Shown here piece by piece: positions 1 through 6,142 of a DNA stretch of 10,832 nucleotides (positions are counted from its first letter, which is position 1; each line of letters opens with the position of its first letter). A model generated the notes under the pieces. It worked only from the letters and a program-made list of their open reading frames with translations, was not told where the DNA came from and did no database searches. This stretch comes from Campylobacter concisus (lineage in GTDB: Bacteria > Campylobacterota > Campylobacteria > Campylobacterales > Campylobacteraceae), in assembly GCA_018375265.1 (NCBI GenBank), contig JAHADO010000027.1, forward strand, positions 1 to 10,832. The letters run 5' to 3'. A program made the translations under genes and the position numbers.

Positions 1-96
1 TAGTTTTTCTTCAGCCTCTTTTAGCTCTTTTAAATTTGGATAAGTTGGTTGTTGCAAGATGTTAAATTCTCTCCAACTATCTCTGTTCCAAGTCAT
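1..96 (-). CDS. Class II 3-deoxy-7-phosphoheptulonate (DAHP) synthase, N-terminal fragment
   Basis: The 32 visible residues begin MTWNRDSWREF and run into LQQPTYPNLKELKEAEEKL. The W-x(5)-SWR start followed by QQPxYP is the typical N-terminus of class II (plant-type) DAHP synthases, as found in Helicobacter and Campylobacter. The enzyme condenses phosphoenolpyruvate and erythrose-4-phosphate, the first step of the shikimate pathway. The start ATG (94-96) is preceded on the minus strand by AGGA at 104-107. The gene runs off the left edge, so the catalytic core is not visible. It is transcribed divergently from the permease at 240, with a TATAAT box in the shared gap. The family call rests on the N-terminus only. 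Confidence 0.82.
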   Translation of the reverse strand, partial: MTWNRDSWREFNILQQPTYPNLKELKEAEEKL

Positions 97-131
97 AAAT
101 TTTTCCTATCTTTTACCTTGATTTAGCGCAG

Positions 132-140
132 ATTATATCA
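132..140 (-). promoter_or_regulatory. Extended -10 promoter element of the DAHP synthase gene
   Basis: The minus strand reads TGATATAAT, an exact TGnTATAAT extended -10 box, about 35 bases upstream of the start codon. No clear -35 hexamer is seen. That is usual for Campylobacter sigma-70 promoters, which rely on a T-rich upstream region. Confidence 0.65.
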
Positions 141-162
141 CGCAAAACTTAAAAAATAAAAG

Positions 163-172
163 CCATTAATGG
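163..172. repeat. 10-bp perfect palindrome between two divergent promoters
   Basis: CCATTAATGG is a perfect 10-base palindrome in the gap between the divergent DAHP synthase and permease genes. It ends about 20 bases before the TACAAT box of the plus-strand permease and about 23 bases upstream of the -10 box of the DAHP synthase gene, so one bound protein could affect both. A palindrome this short also occurs by chance about once per kilobase, so an operator role is only a guess. Confidence 0.25.
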
Positions 173-192
173 GTTATTAAAGATATTTTACA

Positions 193-198
193 TACAAT
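193..198 (+). promoter_or_regulatory. Candidate -10 box (TACAAT) for the permease operon at 240
   Basis: TACAAT lies 41 bases before the start codon at 240, with AT-rich sequence rich in T upstream (183-190). It is the best -10 match in the gap on this strand. The ribosome binding site that follows is weak: GAGAAG at 225-230, nine bases from the ATG. Confidence 0.45.
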
Positions 199-239
199 CG
201 CTACTTTAAATTTACCCAGAAAAAGAGAAGATTTTTTTC

Positions 240-1127
240 ATGATAAAAGGCATTTTTTATTCGCTTTTGGCATCAGTTTTATTTAACTGCATTTACTACA
301 TGTCAGTGCTCATGAACCCCATCAGCACACAAGCTCTTATTGGATACCGCATGATCTTTGCCATGCCTTTTGTCATCGCCGCCATTTTTTTGTTAAAACA
401 GCAGCGAAATTTCAAATTTTTACTTCTAAAAATAAAGCTAAAACCTAAAATTTTACTAGTTTTGCTTGCTACCTCGCTCATCGTCTCATTTCAGATGTGG
501 CTCTATCTCTGGGCTCCAAGTAACGGCGCAGCGCTAAAAGTCTCGATAGGCTACCTCATCATGCCAATAGTCATGGTCCTTTTTGGACGGATATTTTTCA
601 AAGAGCACCTCTCAAAAACAAAGTTAGCATCGATATTTTTCGCTGCCATTGGCGTCTTTAGCACAGCAGTCATTAGTGGTGGCATCTCGTGGGAGAGCGC
701 TGTAGTTTTTTGCCTTTATCCAGTCTATTTTACCATTAGAAAGTACTACAACCTTGCAAATTTCTCAAGCTTTGTTATCGAGATAATTTTTATGTTTTTA
801 TTCTCATTTTATTTTGCGCTCACAGCCGATATGGACTACGTAATGAGCCAAAATCCAAACATCTACTATCTGCTCATCTTGCTTGGTGCTATAAGCGGCA
901 TAGCCCTCATCGCCCAGATCCTCTCAAGCACGCTCGTGCCGATAAATGTACTAGGTTTGCTTACATATTTTGAGCCTATAATGATGCTTTTTGTCTCATT
1001 TGCCATCGGCGAGAGACTGGAGAAAAGCTCATACTTTTTGATGATCTGCCTAGCCATCTCTGTCACGCTTTTGATGATAGATAGTATAAATTCTATAAAA
1101 GGCGACAAAAATACCAAGACTAAATGA
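240..1127 (+). CDS. EamA/DMT-family permease, RarD-like
   Basis: This 295-residue, very hydrophobic protein has about ten likely membrane segments, the normal size for two EamA repeats. It resembles the downstream RarD protein: IGYLIMPIVMVLFGRIFFKE (103-122) corresponds to the RarD segment LGYFINPLISMLLGVIIFKE, and a late segment LTYFEPIMMLFVSFAIGE (241-258) matches the LQYISP...IYGE region. These are EamA hallmarks: a proline-bearing helix followed by a Glu after a short loop. It probably acts in the inner membrane as a metabolite exporter or importer; the substrate cannot be read from the sequence. It is the first gene of a plus-strand unit and its TGA overlaps an ATG (ATGA, 1124-1127). It is less close to classical RarD than its neighbour and looks like a diverged tandem paralogue. 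Confidence 0.85.
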   Translation: MIKGIFYSLLASVLFNCIYYMSVLMNPISTQALIGYRMIFAMPFVIAAIFLLKQQRNFKFLLLKIKLKPKILLVLLATSLIVSFQMWLYLWAPSNGAALKVSIGYLIMPIVMVLFGRIFFKEHLSKTKLASIFFAAIGVFSTAVISGGISWESAVVFCLYPVYFTIRKYYNLANFSSFVIEIIFMFLFSFYFALTADMDYVMSQNPNIYYLLILLGAISGIALIAQILSSTLVPINVLGLLTYFEPIMMLFVSFAIGERLEKSSYFLMICLAISVTLLMIDSINSIKGDKNTKTK

Positions 1128-1132
1128 GAGCC

Positions 1133-1167
1133 AAAAAGGCGTTATTCTCGCGCTTAGCGCCTTTTTT
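1133..1167 (+). terminator. Terminator-like hairpin at the permease/rarD junction
   Basis: AAAAAGGCG (1133-1141) is the exact reverse complement of CGCCTTTTT (1158-1166). Pairing can extend inward by a G-U, a U-A and an A-U pair, leaving a loop of about ten bases (1145-1154). The 3' arm ends in six T's (1162-1167). This has the form of an intrinsic terminator five bases after the stop of the first permease, but the same bases encode the conserved start of RarD. It may be an attenuator relieved by translation, a real terminator, or coincidence. Confidence 0.45.
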
Positions 1168-1998
1168 ATGTGGGGGTTTTTGGCGGTTTATTTCAACCTA
1201 TTTAGCAAAGATGTCGATGCTTATGAAATTTTAGCCCACAGGATAATCTGGTCATTTTTCTTGATGGCGGCAGTGCTCTGTCTTAGAGGTAAAATGGGCG
1301 AAATTTTTGCACTTCTTAAGGATATCCGCTCGCTAAAAGCTCTATTTTTAAGCGGTATTTTTATTACCATAAACTGGGGCGTTTATGTCTATGCGGTGGG
1401 TAGTGGCAAAATTTTAGACACAAGTTTGGGCTATTTTATAAATCCCTTGATAAGCATGCTCCTTGGTGTCATCATCTTTAAAGAGCGCCTGAGCAAAGCT
1501 AGCGCCATAGCCGTTTGCATCGTCATCGCAGCCGTCTGCGTACAAATTTATGCCAAAGGCGGACTGCCGCTTGTCTCTATCATCTTGCCACTTTCATTTG
1601 GATTTTACGCGATGGTTAGAAAGATGGCGAAGATTAGCGCATTTAACGGGCTTTTTATCGAAACATTTTTTATGTTTCCATTTGCGCTTGGCTACGTTTT
1701 ATGGCTGGTTTTTCACTCGCAAAGCCACTTTGGACTAAATAAAGACTCACTTTTAATGATCGCTTCAAGCATCGTCACCATAGTGCCGCTTGTCGCATTT
1801 AACGCAGCTGCAACAAGGATAAATTTAACGACGATCGGATACTTGCAATACATCTCGCCAACCATCGCGATCCTTTGTGCGGTTTTCATTTACGGCGAAA
1901 TTTTAGACGGCTACAAAGTCGTCTCATTTTGTATGATATGGCTGGCTTTATCGATAATTAGCGTGGATAAATTTAGAAAAAGGAGTAAAAATGAATAG
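1168..1998 (+). CDS. rarD: RarD-type EamA/DMT permease (start region irregular)
   Basis: The protein matches RarD (chloramphenicol-sensitive protein) closely: WGFL at the start, EILAHRIIWSFF (20-31), SLGYFINPL (86-94), FIETFF (163-168), AAATRINLTTIGYLQYISPT (213-232) and YGE (242-244). RarD proteins are ten-helix inner-membrane transporters of unsettled substrate. The first in-frame ATG (1168) is probably not the true start. It has no ribosome binding site, and the in-frame codons before it (1138-1167) read GVILALSAFF, the usual first helix of RarD. The in-frame stop upstream is at 1096-1098, with no ATG, GTG or TTG between. An ATG at 1124 overlaps the previous stop but is in another frame; one extra A in the run at 1133-1137 would give MRAKKGVILALSAFF plus the rest, 291 residues, close to the usual size. 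The gene therefore uses a rare start, is frameshifted, or carries a sequence error. Its end overlaps the next gene by eight bases. Confidence 0.85.
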   Translation: MWGFLAVYFNLFSKDVDAYEILAHRIIWSFFLMAAVLCLRGKMGEIFALLKDIRSLKALFLSGIFITINWGVYVYAVGSGKILDTSLGYFINPLISMLLGVIIFKERLSKASAIAVCIVIAAVCVQIYAKGGLPLVSIILPLSFGFYAMVRKMAKISAFNGLFIETFFMFPFALGYVLWLVFHSQSHFGLNKDSLLMIASSIVTIVPLVAFNAAATRINLTTIGYLQYISPTIAILCAVFIYGEILDGYKVVSFCMIWLALSIISVDKFRKRSKNE

Positions 1999-2443
1999 CG
2001 TAACGATCTATTTGCTACTTGCATTTTTTGCGGCGCTTATTTTATATTTTCAGATACAAAAACTAACCAAAAAGCTTGACGATGAAGGGGCGGTACCTGC
2101 CTATCAAAAGGCTGCGCAAGAGGTTTTAGAAAATTTAAGTAACGCTGAGAAATACCCTAAATTTTGCAATGTCATCTTAAAAAAGATAAATACTCTAAGG
2201 CAAGACATACTCTTTGAAGATGCGCTAAACGAGGCTAGTGACAAGGACAAAGCACTTGATCAGCTCGAGCAGACAAGAGATAAGCTAGAGGCACTTTTGA
2301 AACAAGAAAATGCAAACTGGGAGAGCGAACTTGTTGAAATTTTAGACGAGATCGATGGCTTTGTAAAGGCAAATTTAAAAAACGGCGAAGATAGAGCCGA
2401 AGAGCTAAGAGACGAACTAAAAAAAGAATTTGATGGGTTGTGA
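1991..2443 (+). CDS. Small membrane-anchored coiled-coil protein of unknown function
   Basis: I do not recognise a named family. The 150-residue product has one N-terminal hydrophobic helix (about 4-21), then a long charged, mostly helical region. Heptad-like Leu/Ile spacing is seen around 86-106 and 115-148, and the C-terminus is rich in Glu, Lys and Asp. A single membrane anchor with the rest in the cytoplasm or periplasm is the simplest model; there is no cleavage site or lipobox. The start ATG (1991) has AGGAG at 1981-1985, five bases away, inside the end of rarD, and the two genes overlap by eight bases, so translation is probably coupled. No clear terminator follows; a low-GC 9-bp inverted repeat (2499-2507 with 2523-2531) lies in the gap to the convergent nagZ-like gene. 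Confidence 0.75.
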   Translation: MNSVTIYLLLAFFAALILYFQIQKLTKKLDDEGAVPAYQKAAQEVLENLSNAEKYPKFCNVILKKINTLRQDILFEDALNEASDKDKALDQLEQTRDKLEALLKQENANWESELVEILDEIDGFVKANLKNGEDRAEELRDELKKEFDGL

Positions 2444-2498
2444 GAGTAGCTCAGGCATTTTAGGCAAGCTCTAAAATTTACGTCTAAACTATTAAATT

Positions 2499-2531
2499 TT
2501 TACTCAAATTTACATTTATTAATTGAGTAAA
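2499..2531. repeat. Inverted repeat in a convergent intergenic gap
   Basis: TTTACTCAA (2499-2507) and TTGAGTAAA (2523-2531) are exact reverse complements separated by 15 bases. They lie between the stop of the coiled-coil gene (2443) and the end of the minus-strand hexosaminidase (2553). The stem has only two G-C pairs and no T-tract directly after it, so it is a weak candidate for a shared terminator. Confidence 0.3.
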
Positions 2532-2552
2532 TTCAAACTTATTGGCATAAAT

Positions 2553-3608
2553 TTAAAGCTTCGCTTTTAGAGCCATTATCCTCTTGTATGAAGCGTCGAT
2601 TCGCTCTTTACTGATCTTTTTCTCATTTACAGCATCGATTATGATCTGAGTGATCAGATCGGCCGTTCTTTGGTTGTTTATCTTAAACTCGCTAAAAAGC
2701 AAGATGTCACCACCAGCGTTTATAAATTTCACCACTTTTTGCGCTAAAGCTTCGTCGCCAACGCCTTTCATCAGCATATCATCGCTGATAACCACACCAT
2801 TAAATTTAAGCTCATTGCGAAGCAGATCGGTTATTATTTTTTTAGAAAGTGTGGCCGGATTTTCCTCGTCGATGCCCCTTACAAAAAGGTGTCCGACCAT
2901 GATGATCTGCGCTCTACCTGTGCTTATGGCGTCTTTGTATGGTAGCAGCGCATCTTTGCTTAGCGTGACCTCGCTCTTATTTTTATGTGAGTCCTCTTTT
3001 GAGTTGCCGTGCCCTGGGAAGTGCTTAAGTGTCGTTAGAATGCCCTGCTCTTTAAATGCGTCCATAAAAGCATCAGCGTAGATCACCACCTTGCTTGCAT
3101 ACTCGCTAAACGCCCTTTGCTTAGCGGCGATGATCGGCGAGTTTTCATCGTGCAGATCGACCACTGGGGCGAAATTTAAATTTATGCCACACTCTTTTAA
3201 ATTTATAGCCATTTTTGAGTAGAGGTCATATGCACTTTTGATATCAAGTGTGCTTGCGACCTCGTATGCGCTAGGATATGGACCATCAAAGCTCTTGTCT
3301 TTCATGCGGCTTACGTTACCGCCCTCTTCGTCGATAGCGATGAAAATTTTAGGGCTTTTCTCTTTGATCGCCTTTATGCTAGCTTTTAGCTGGGCTTTGC
3401 TGGTGACGTTTCTGCCAAGCAGCATAACTCCGCCAAATCTCTCGTAGCCAGCGTCGCTTAACATCGCGCGAAACGCAGCGTCTTTTGTGCTAGCGCCATT
3501 AAAGCCGACCATTATCATCTGCGAGACCTTGGCTCTTAGGCTCACCTCTGCGCCATTTAGCCCCAAGGCAAAAATCGCCATAAAAAGTATAAATTTAAAA
3601 GCTCTCAT
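2553..3608 (-). CDS. nagZ: Exported GH3 beta-N-acetylhexosaminidase, NagZ-like
   Basis: This 351-residue glycoside hydrolase family 3 protein has the NagZ signatures: AIDEEGGNVSRM (91-102), KHFPGHG (195-201), the Asp/His acid-base pair in EDSH (D206, H208), and GVVISDDM (271-278), whose first Asp (D276) is the expected nucleophile. NagZ removes N-acetylglucosamine from peptidoglycan-derived muropeptides. Unlike the cytoplasmic E. coli enzyme, it starts with a basic residue pair and a hydrophobic stretch, then a likely signal-peptidase site after LGLNGA (about residue 20), so it is probably periplasmic. There is no lipobox cysteine. The single GH3 catalytic domain fills the protein, as usual for NagZ. 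Its ATG overlaps the gpsA stop by four bases (ATGA), so it is co-translated as the last gene of gatB-gpsA-nagZ. Assignment to GH3/NagZ is firm; export and substrate are inferred. Confidence 0.9.
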   Translation of the reverse strand: MRAFKFILFMAIFALGLNGAEVSLRAKVSQMIMVGFNGASTKDAAFRAMLSDAGYERFGGVMLLGRNVTSKAQLKASIKAIKEKSPKIFIAIDEEGGNVSRMKDKSFDGPYPSAYEVASTLDIKSAYDLYSKMAINLKECGINLNFAPVVDLHDENSPIIAAKQRAFSEYASKVVIYADAFMDAFKEQGILTTLKHFPGHGNSKEDSHKNKSEVTLSKDALLPYKDAISTGRAQIIMVGHLFVRGIDEENPATLSKKIITDLLRNELKFNGVVISDDMLMKGVGDEALAQKVVKFINAGGDILLFSEFKINNQRTADLITQIIIDAVNEKKISKERIDASYKRIMALKAKL

Positions 3609-4495
3609 CTTCTTCCCAAAAGCGATTTAACGCTCTCAAAAACGTCTTTGCCATTTAGCATATTTTCAACCTCGCTAGCAATCGGCACATATATGCTCTT
3701 TTCTTTAGCGATCTTGCTAATAGCTCTTGCAGTATCGACGCCCTCTGCCACCTCGCCAAGCTCATTTAAAATTTTCTCTAGTCTCTCGTGCCTTGCGATG
3801 CCAAGACCTACGCGGTAGTTGCGTGAGAGTATCGATGAAGCGGTTAAAAACAGGTCCCCTGCGCCACTTAGCCCCATAAATGTTTCATCTTTTGCGCCAA
3901 AAAATTTGCCAAATCTAGCCATCTCGACAAGCCCACGTGAAATGAGGCTTGCCCTTGCGTTGTTGCCAAGACCAAGTCCGTCACAAATTCCGCCAGCTAT
4001 GGCGATCACGTTTTTATAGGCTCCGCACACCTCAGCGCCGATCACATCATCAGATGTGTATGCTTTCATATAGCTTGGGAAAAATGAGGCAAATTTTAAA
4101 GCTAAATTTTCATTTTTAGAATTTACCACCAAAGCGCAAGGCAGCTTTTGCATGATCTCTTTTGCAAAGGTTGGCCCTGAAAGAAAGGCTAAATTTTCTC
4201 TATCAACAAAGTCTTCATAAATTTCATTTAAAAATTTGAGATTTGCCGTGTCTATGCCTTTGCTGGCGACTAGGATCTTTTGACCTTTGTTTTTGTAGTT
4301 TTGCTTTAGCCATAAATTTGTAGCTTGCGTTGGGATCGTGCAGACTAGGTACTCGCACTCCAAAGCTTCATCTAAACTCACAAAATTTGGCATCTCTCTT
4401 GGCGTTCTTGAGCTGATGACGCACTCGTTATTTTCGCTAAAAGCGTGAAATAGCGCACTGCCCCACTTACCAGCTCCGATGACTGCTATGCTCAT
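3605..4495 (-). CDS. gpsA: NAD(P)H-dependent glycerol-3-phosphate dehydrogenase
   Basis: GpsA reduces dihydroxyacetone phosphate to sn-glycerol-3-phosphate, the backbone for phospholipids, in the cytoplasm. The 296-residue protein has the Rossmann loop GAGKWG (7-12), the SGPTFAKE segment (106-113), EVCGAYKNVIAIAGG (155-169) with the likely catalytic Lys161, GLGLGNNARASLISRG (173-188) and GLSGAGDLFLT (208-218). It is about 40 residues shorter than E. coli GpsA but contains both domains. It starts 12 bases after the gatB stop, with an AGGG ribosome binding site in the gap, and ends overlapping the nagZ-like ATG. The gatB-gpsA order is one I associate with other Campylobacter genomes. Confidence 0.95.
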   Translation of the reverse strand: MSIAVIGAGKWGSALFHAFSENNECVISSRTPREMPNFVSLDEALECEYLVCTIPTQATNLWLKQNYKNKGQKILVASKGIDTANLKFLNEIYEDFVDRENLAFLSGPTFAKEIMQKLPCALVVNSKNENLALKFASFFPSYMKAYTSDDVIGAEVCGAYKNVIAIAGGICDGLGLGNNARASLISRGLVEMARFGKFFGAKDETFMGLSGAGDLFLTASSILSRNYRVGLGIARHERLEKILNELGEVAEGVDTARAISKIAKEKSIYVPIASEVENMLNGKDVFESVKSLLGRR

Positions 4496-4507
4496 TTTAG
4501 CCCTTTT

Positions 4508-5929
4508 TTAGCCTATTTTAGCCTTTAAAAGTTCATTGACCTTGCCTGGGTTAAAGGCACCCTTGCCCTCTTTCATCACCTGACCAACAAAGAAGCCAAA
4601 CATCTTCTCTTTGCCGTTTTTGTACTCTTCGACTTTATCGGCGTTTGCAGCCAAAATTTGATCTATGATAGCAACGATCGCCGAGTCGTCGCTCACTTGT
4701 TTTAAGCCAAGCTTTTCGATGACGCTATCAACGTCCGCGTCATTTTCCATTAGATAGTCAAGTACCTCTTTTGCAGCTTTGCCGCTTATCGTGCCGTCTT
4801 CTATGCGTTTTAGTAAATTTATCATTTTGGCACTACTAACTGGGCTTGTCTCGATCGTCATGCCGTTATTTAAGCGGCCAAGAAGCTCGACTATGAGCCA
4901 CGTAGTAGCAAGCTTTGGAGAAATTCCAGCAGCGATCAGCTCTTCAAAATATCTAGCCATCTCAACGCTTTGAGTTAAATTTAAGGCATCACTCTCTTTT
5001 ACGCCTAGCTCGCTAACATATCTTGCGACCTTTTGCTCGGCAAGCTCTGGAATTTTGATCGCTTCGTTATACATCTCTTCTGGCACCTCAACAGGCAGCA
5101 AGTCAGGGTCAGGAAAATACCTATACTCCGCGCTATCCTCTTTGCCACGCATAGATCTTGTCACTAAATTTGTCGTGTCAAACAGCCTCGTCTCTTGATA
5201 GACTTCTTCGTCATATTTGCCATCTTCCCAAGCTGCACTTTGGCGCTCTACCTCGTAATCGATCGCTTTTTGGATAAATTTAAATGAGTTTAAATTCTTT
5301 ATCTCAACCCTTGTGTAAAGCTTGGTATCGCCTTTTGGACGGATAGAGACGTTTGCGTCGCAGCGAAAGCTTCCCTCTTGCATATTTGCGTCGCTGATGT
5401 TTAAAAAGCGAAGGATCGAGTGTAGTTTTTTAAGATAAGCCACCGCCTCGTCGCTACTTCTAAGGTCTGGCTCGCTAACTATCTCAAGAAGCGGCGTGCC
5501 GGCTCTGTTTAGATCAACCAAACTCTCGTTTTCTTCGTGGATATTTTTGCCAGCGTCCTCTTCAAGGTGCGCTCTGGTTACGCCGATGCGTTTTTTAGTG
5601 CCATTTACGTCGATGACGAGCTCGCCACCTTCTACGATAGGTATCTCAAACTGTGAAATTTGATATGCCTTTGGAAGGTCTGGGTAGAAGTAGTTTTTTC
5701 TATTAAAGACTGATTTTTTATTTATCTTAGCGTTTATCGCCGTGCCAAAGCTGATCGCCTTTTTGACCGCCTCTTTGTTTAGCACAGGCAAAGCCCCTGG
5801 TAGAGCTAGGCAGGTCGGACAAACGTGAGTGTTCGCCTCGTCACCAAAGCTAGTCGAGCAAGAGCAGAAAATTTTAGTTTTTGTATTAAGCTGAGTATGA
5901 ACTTCTAAACCGATAACGACTTCAAACAT
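4508..5929 (-). CDS. gatB: Aspartyl/glutamyl-tRNA amidotransferase subunit B
   Basis: GatB is the tRNA-binding kinase/transamidase subunit of GatCAB. The complex converts Glu-tRNA(Gln) and Asp-tRNA(Asn) to the amidated forms and is needed in Campylobacter and Helicobacter, which lack GlnRS and AsnRS. The 473-residue protein shows IGLEVH (6-11), a four-cysteine zinc site (C22, C24, C37, C40), [13 protein letters not shown] (81-93), a LEEDAGK motif, [11 protein letters not shown], and the C-terminal YqeY-like tail with GQVMKEGKG. The open frame extends upstream to 6061, but the ATG at 5927-5929 is chosen because the protein then starts at [11 protein letters not shown] as in the family, has AAAGG seven bases upstream, and has normal length. 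GatA and GatC are not in the window. It leads the gatB-gpsA-nagZ unit. Confidence 0.96.
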   Translation of the reverse strand: MFEVVIGLEVHTQLNTKTKIFCSCSTSFGDEANTHVCPTCLALPGALPVLNKEAVKKAISFGTAINAKINKKSVFNRKNYFYPDLPKAYQISQFEIPIVEGGELVIDVNGTKKRIGVTRAHLEEDAGKNIHEENESLVDLNRAGTPLLEIVSEPDLRSSDEAVAYLKKLHSILRFLNISDANMQEGSFRCDANVSIRPKGDTKLYTRVEIKNLNSFKFIQKAIDYEVERQSAAWEDGKYDEEVYQETRLFDTTNLVTRSMRGKEDSAEYRYFPDPDLLPVEVPEEMYNEAIKIPELAEQKVARYVSELGVKESDALNLTQSVEMARYFEELIAAGISPKLATTWLIVELLGRLNNGMTIETSPVSSAKMINLLKRIEDGTISGKAAKEVLDYLMENDADVDSVIEKLGLKQVSDDSAIVAIIDQILAANADKVEEYKNGKEKMFGFFVGQVMKEGKGAFNPGKVNELLKAKIG

Positions 5930-5936
5930 ATTTTTA

Positions 5937-5941
5937 CCTTT
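5937..5941 (-). promoter_or_regulatory. Ribosome binding site that fixes the gatB start
   Basis: The minus strand reads AAAGG, seven bases before the ATG at 5927-5929. This supports the internal start over the 44-codon longer open frame reaching 6061, whose extra residues resemble no GatB. Confidence 0.7.
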
Positions 5942-5966
5942 AAATTTATGCAAATTTTTAGTGCGT

Positions 5967-5972
5967 ATTTTA
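5967..5972 (-). promoter_or_regulatory. Possible -10 box for gatB
   Basis: The minus strand reads GCTAAAATACG, giving TAAAAT about 37 bases before the gatB start, with T-rich sequence further upstream (ATATTTT, around 5987-5993). It is a one-mismatch match to TATAAT and the best of few candidates, so confidence is low. Confidence 0.3.
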
Positions 5973-6074
5973 GCGATACTTTCTTTTAAAATATCTAAAG
6001 GAGTGCTTTTAAGGAATTTTAAAAACACTAACAATTCGTAACACCAAAGATAAAAATTCAAATTTTAAATTAAA

Positions 6075-6109
6075 TATTTTTCGTAAGAAAAAAATAATAT
6101 AGCTATAAT
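6075..6109 (+). promoter_or_regulatory. Promoter of the permease/creatininase-family operon
   Basis: A perfect TATAAT lies at 6104-6109, 33 bases before the start codon at 6143. Upstream is a T-run (6077-6081) of the kind that replaces the -35 box in Campylobacter. The T-run is part of a small dyad: TTTTTC (6077-6082), four bases (GTAA), GAAAAA (6087-6092). This could be a regulator site over the -35 region, but A/T-only dyads are common in such DNA. Confidence 0.6.
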
Positions 6110-6130
6110 AAAAAAAGACAAAATTTTATG

Positions 6131-6137
6131 AAAGGAG
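6131..6137 (+). promoter_or_regulatory. Ribosome binding site that fixes the permease start
   Basis: AAAGGAG lies five bases before the ATG at 6143. An in-frame ATG at 6128 would place this strong site inside the coding sequence and has no ribosome binding site of its own, so 6143 is the start. Confidence 0.85.
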
Positions 6138-6142
6138 CTTGT

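Noticed and set aside
1550..1738. A 62-codon plus-strand frame inside rarD, and similar short frames elsewhere
   Set aside because: These are alternate-frame shadows of well-supported genes without ribosome binding sites or family resemblance.
2650..3081. A 143-codon plus-strand open frame opposite the NagZ-like gene
   Set aside because: It is Ser- and Leu-rich, lies wholly inside a well-supported GH3 gene, and shows no family signature.
5930..6061. A 44-codon upstream extension of the gatB frame
   Set aside because: It has no ribosome binding site and resembles no GatB. The start at 5929 gives the family N-terminus, a good AAAGG and normal length. The extension is just stop-free AT-rich promoter DNA.
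6128..6142. Upstream in-frame ATG of the NCS1 permease
   Set aside because: It would place the strong AAAGGAG site inside the coding region and has no site of its own.
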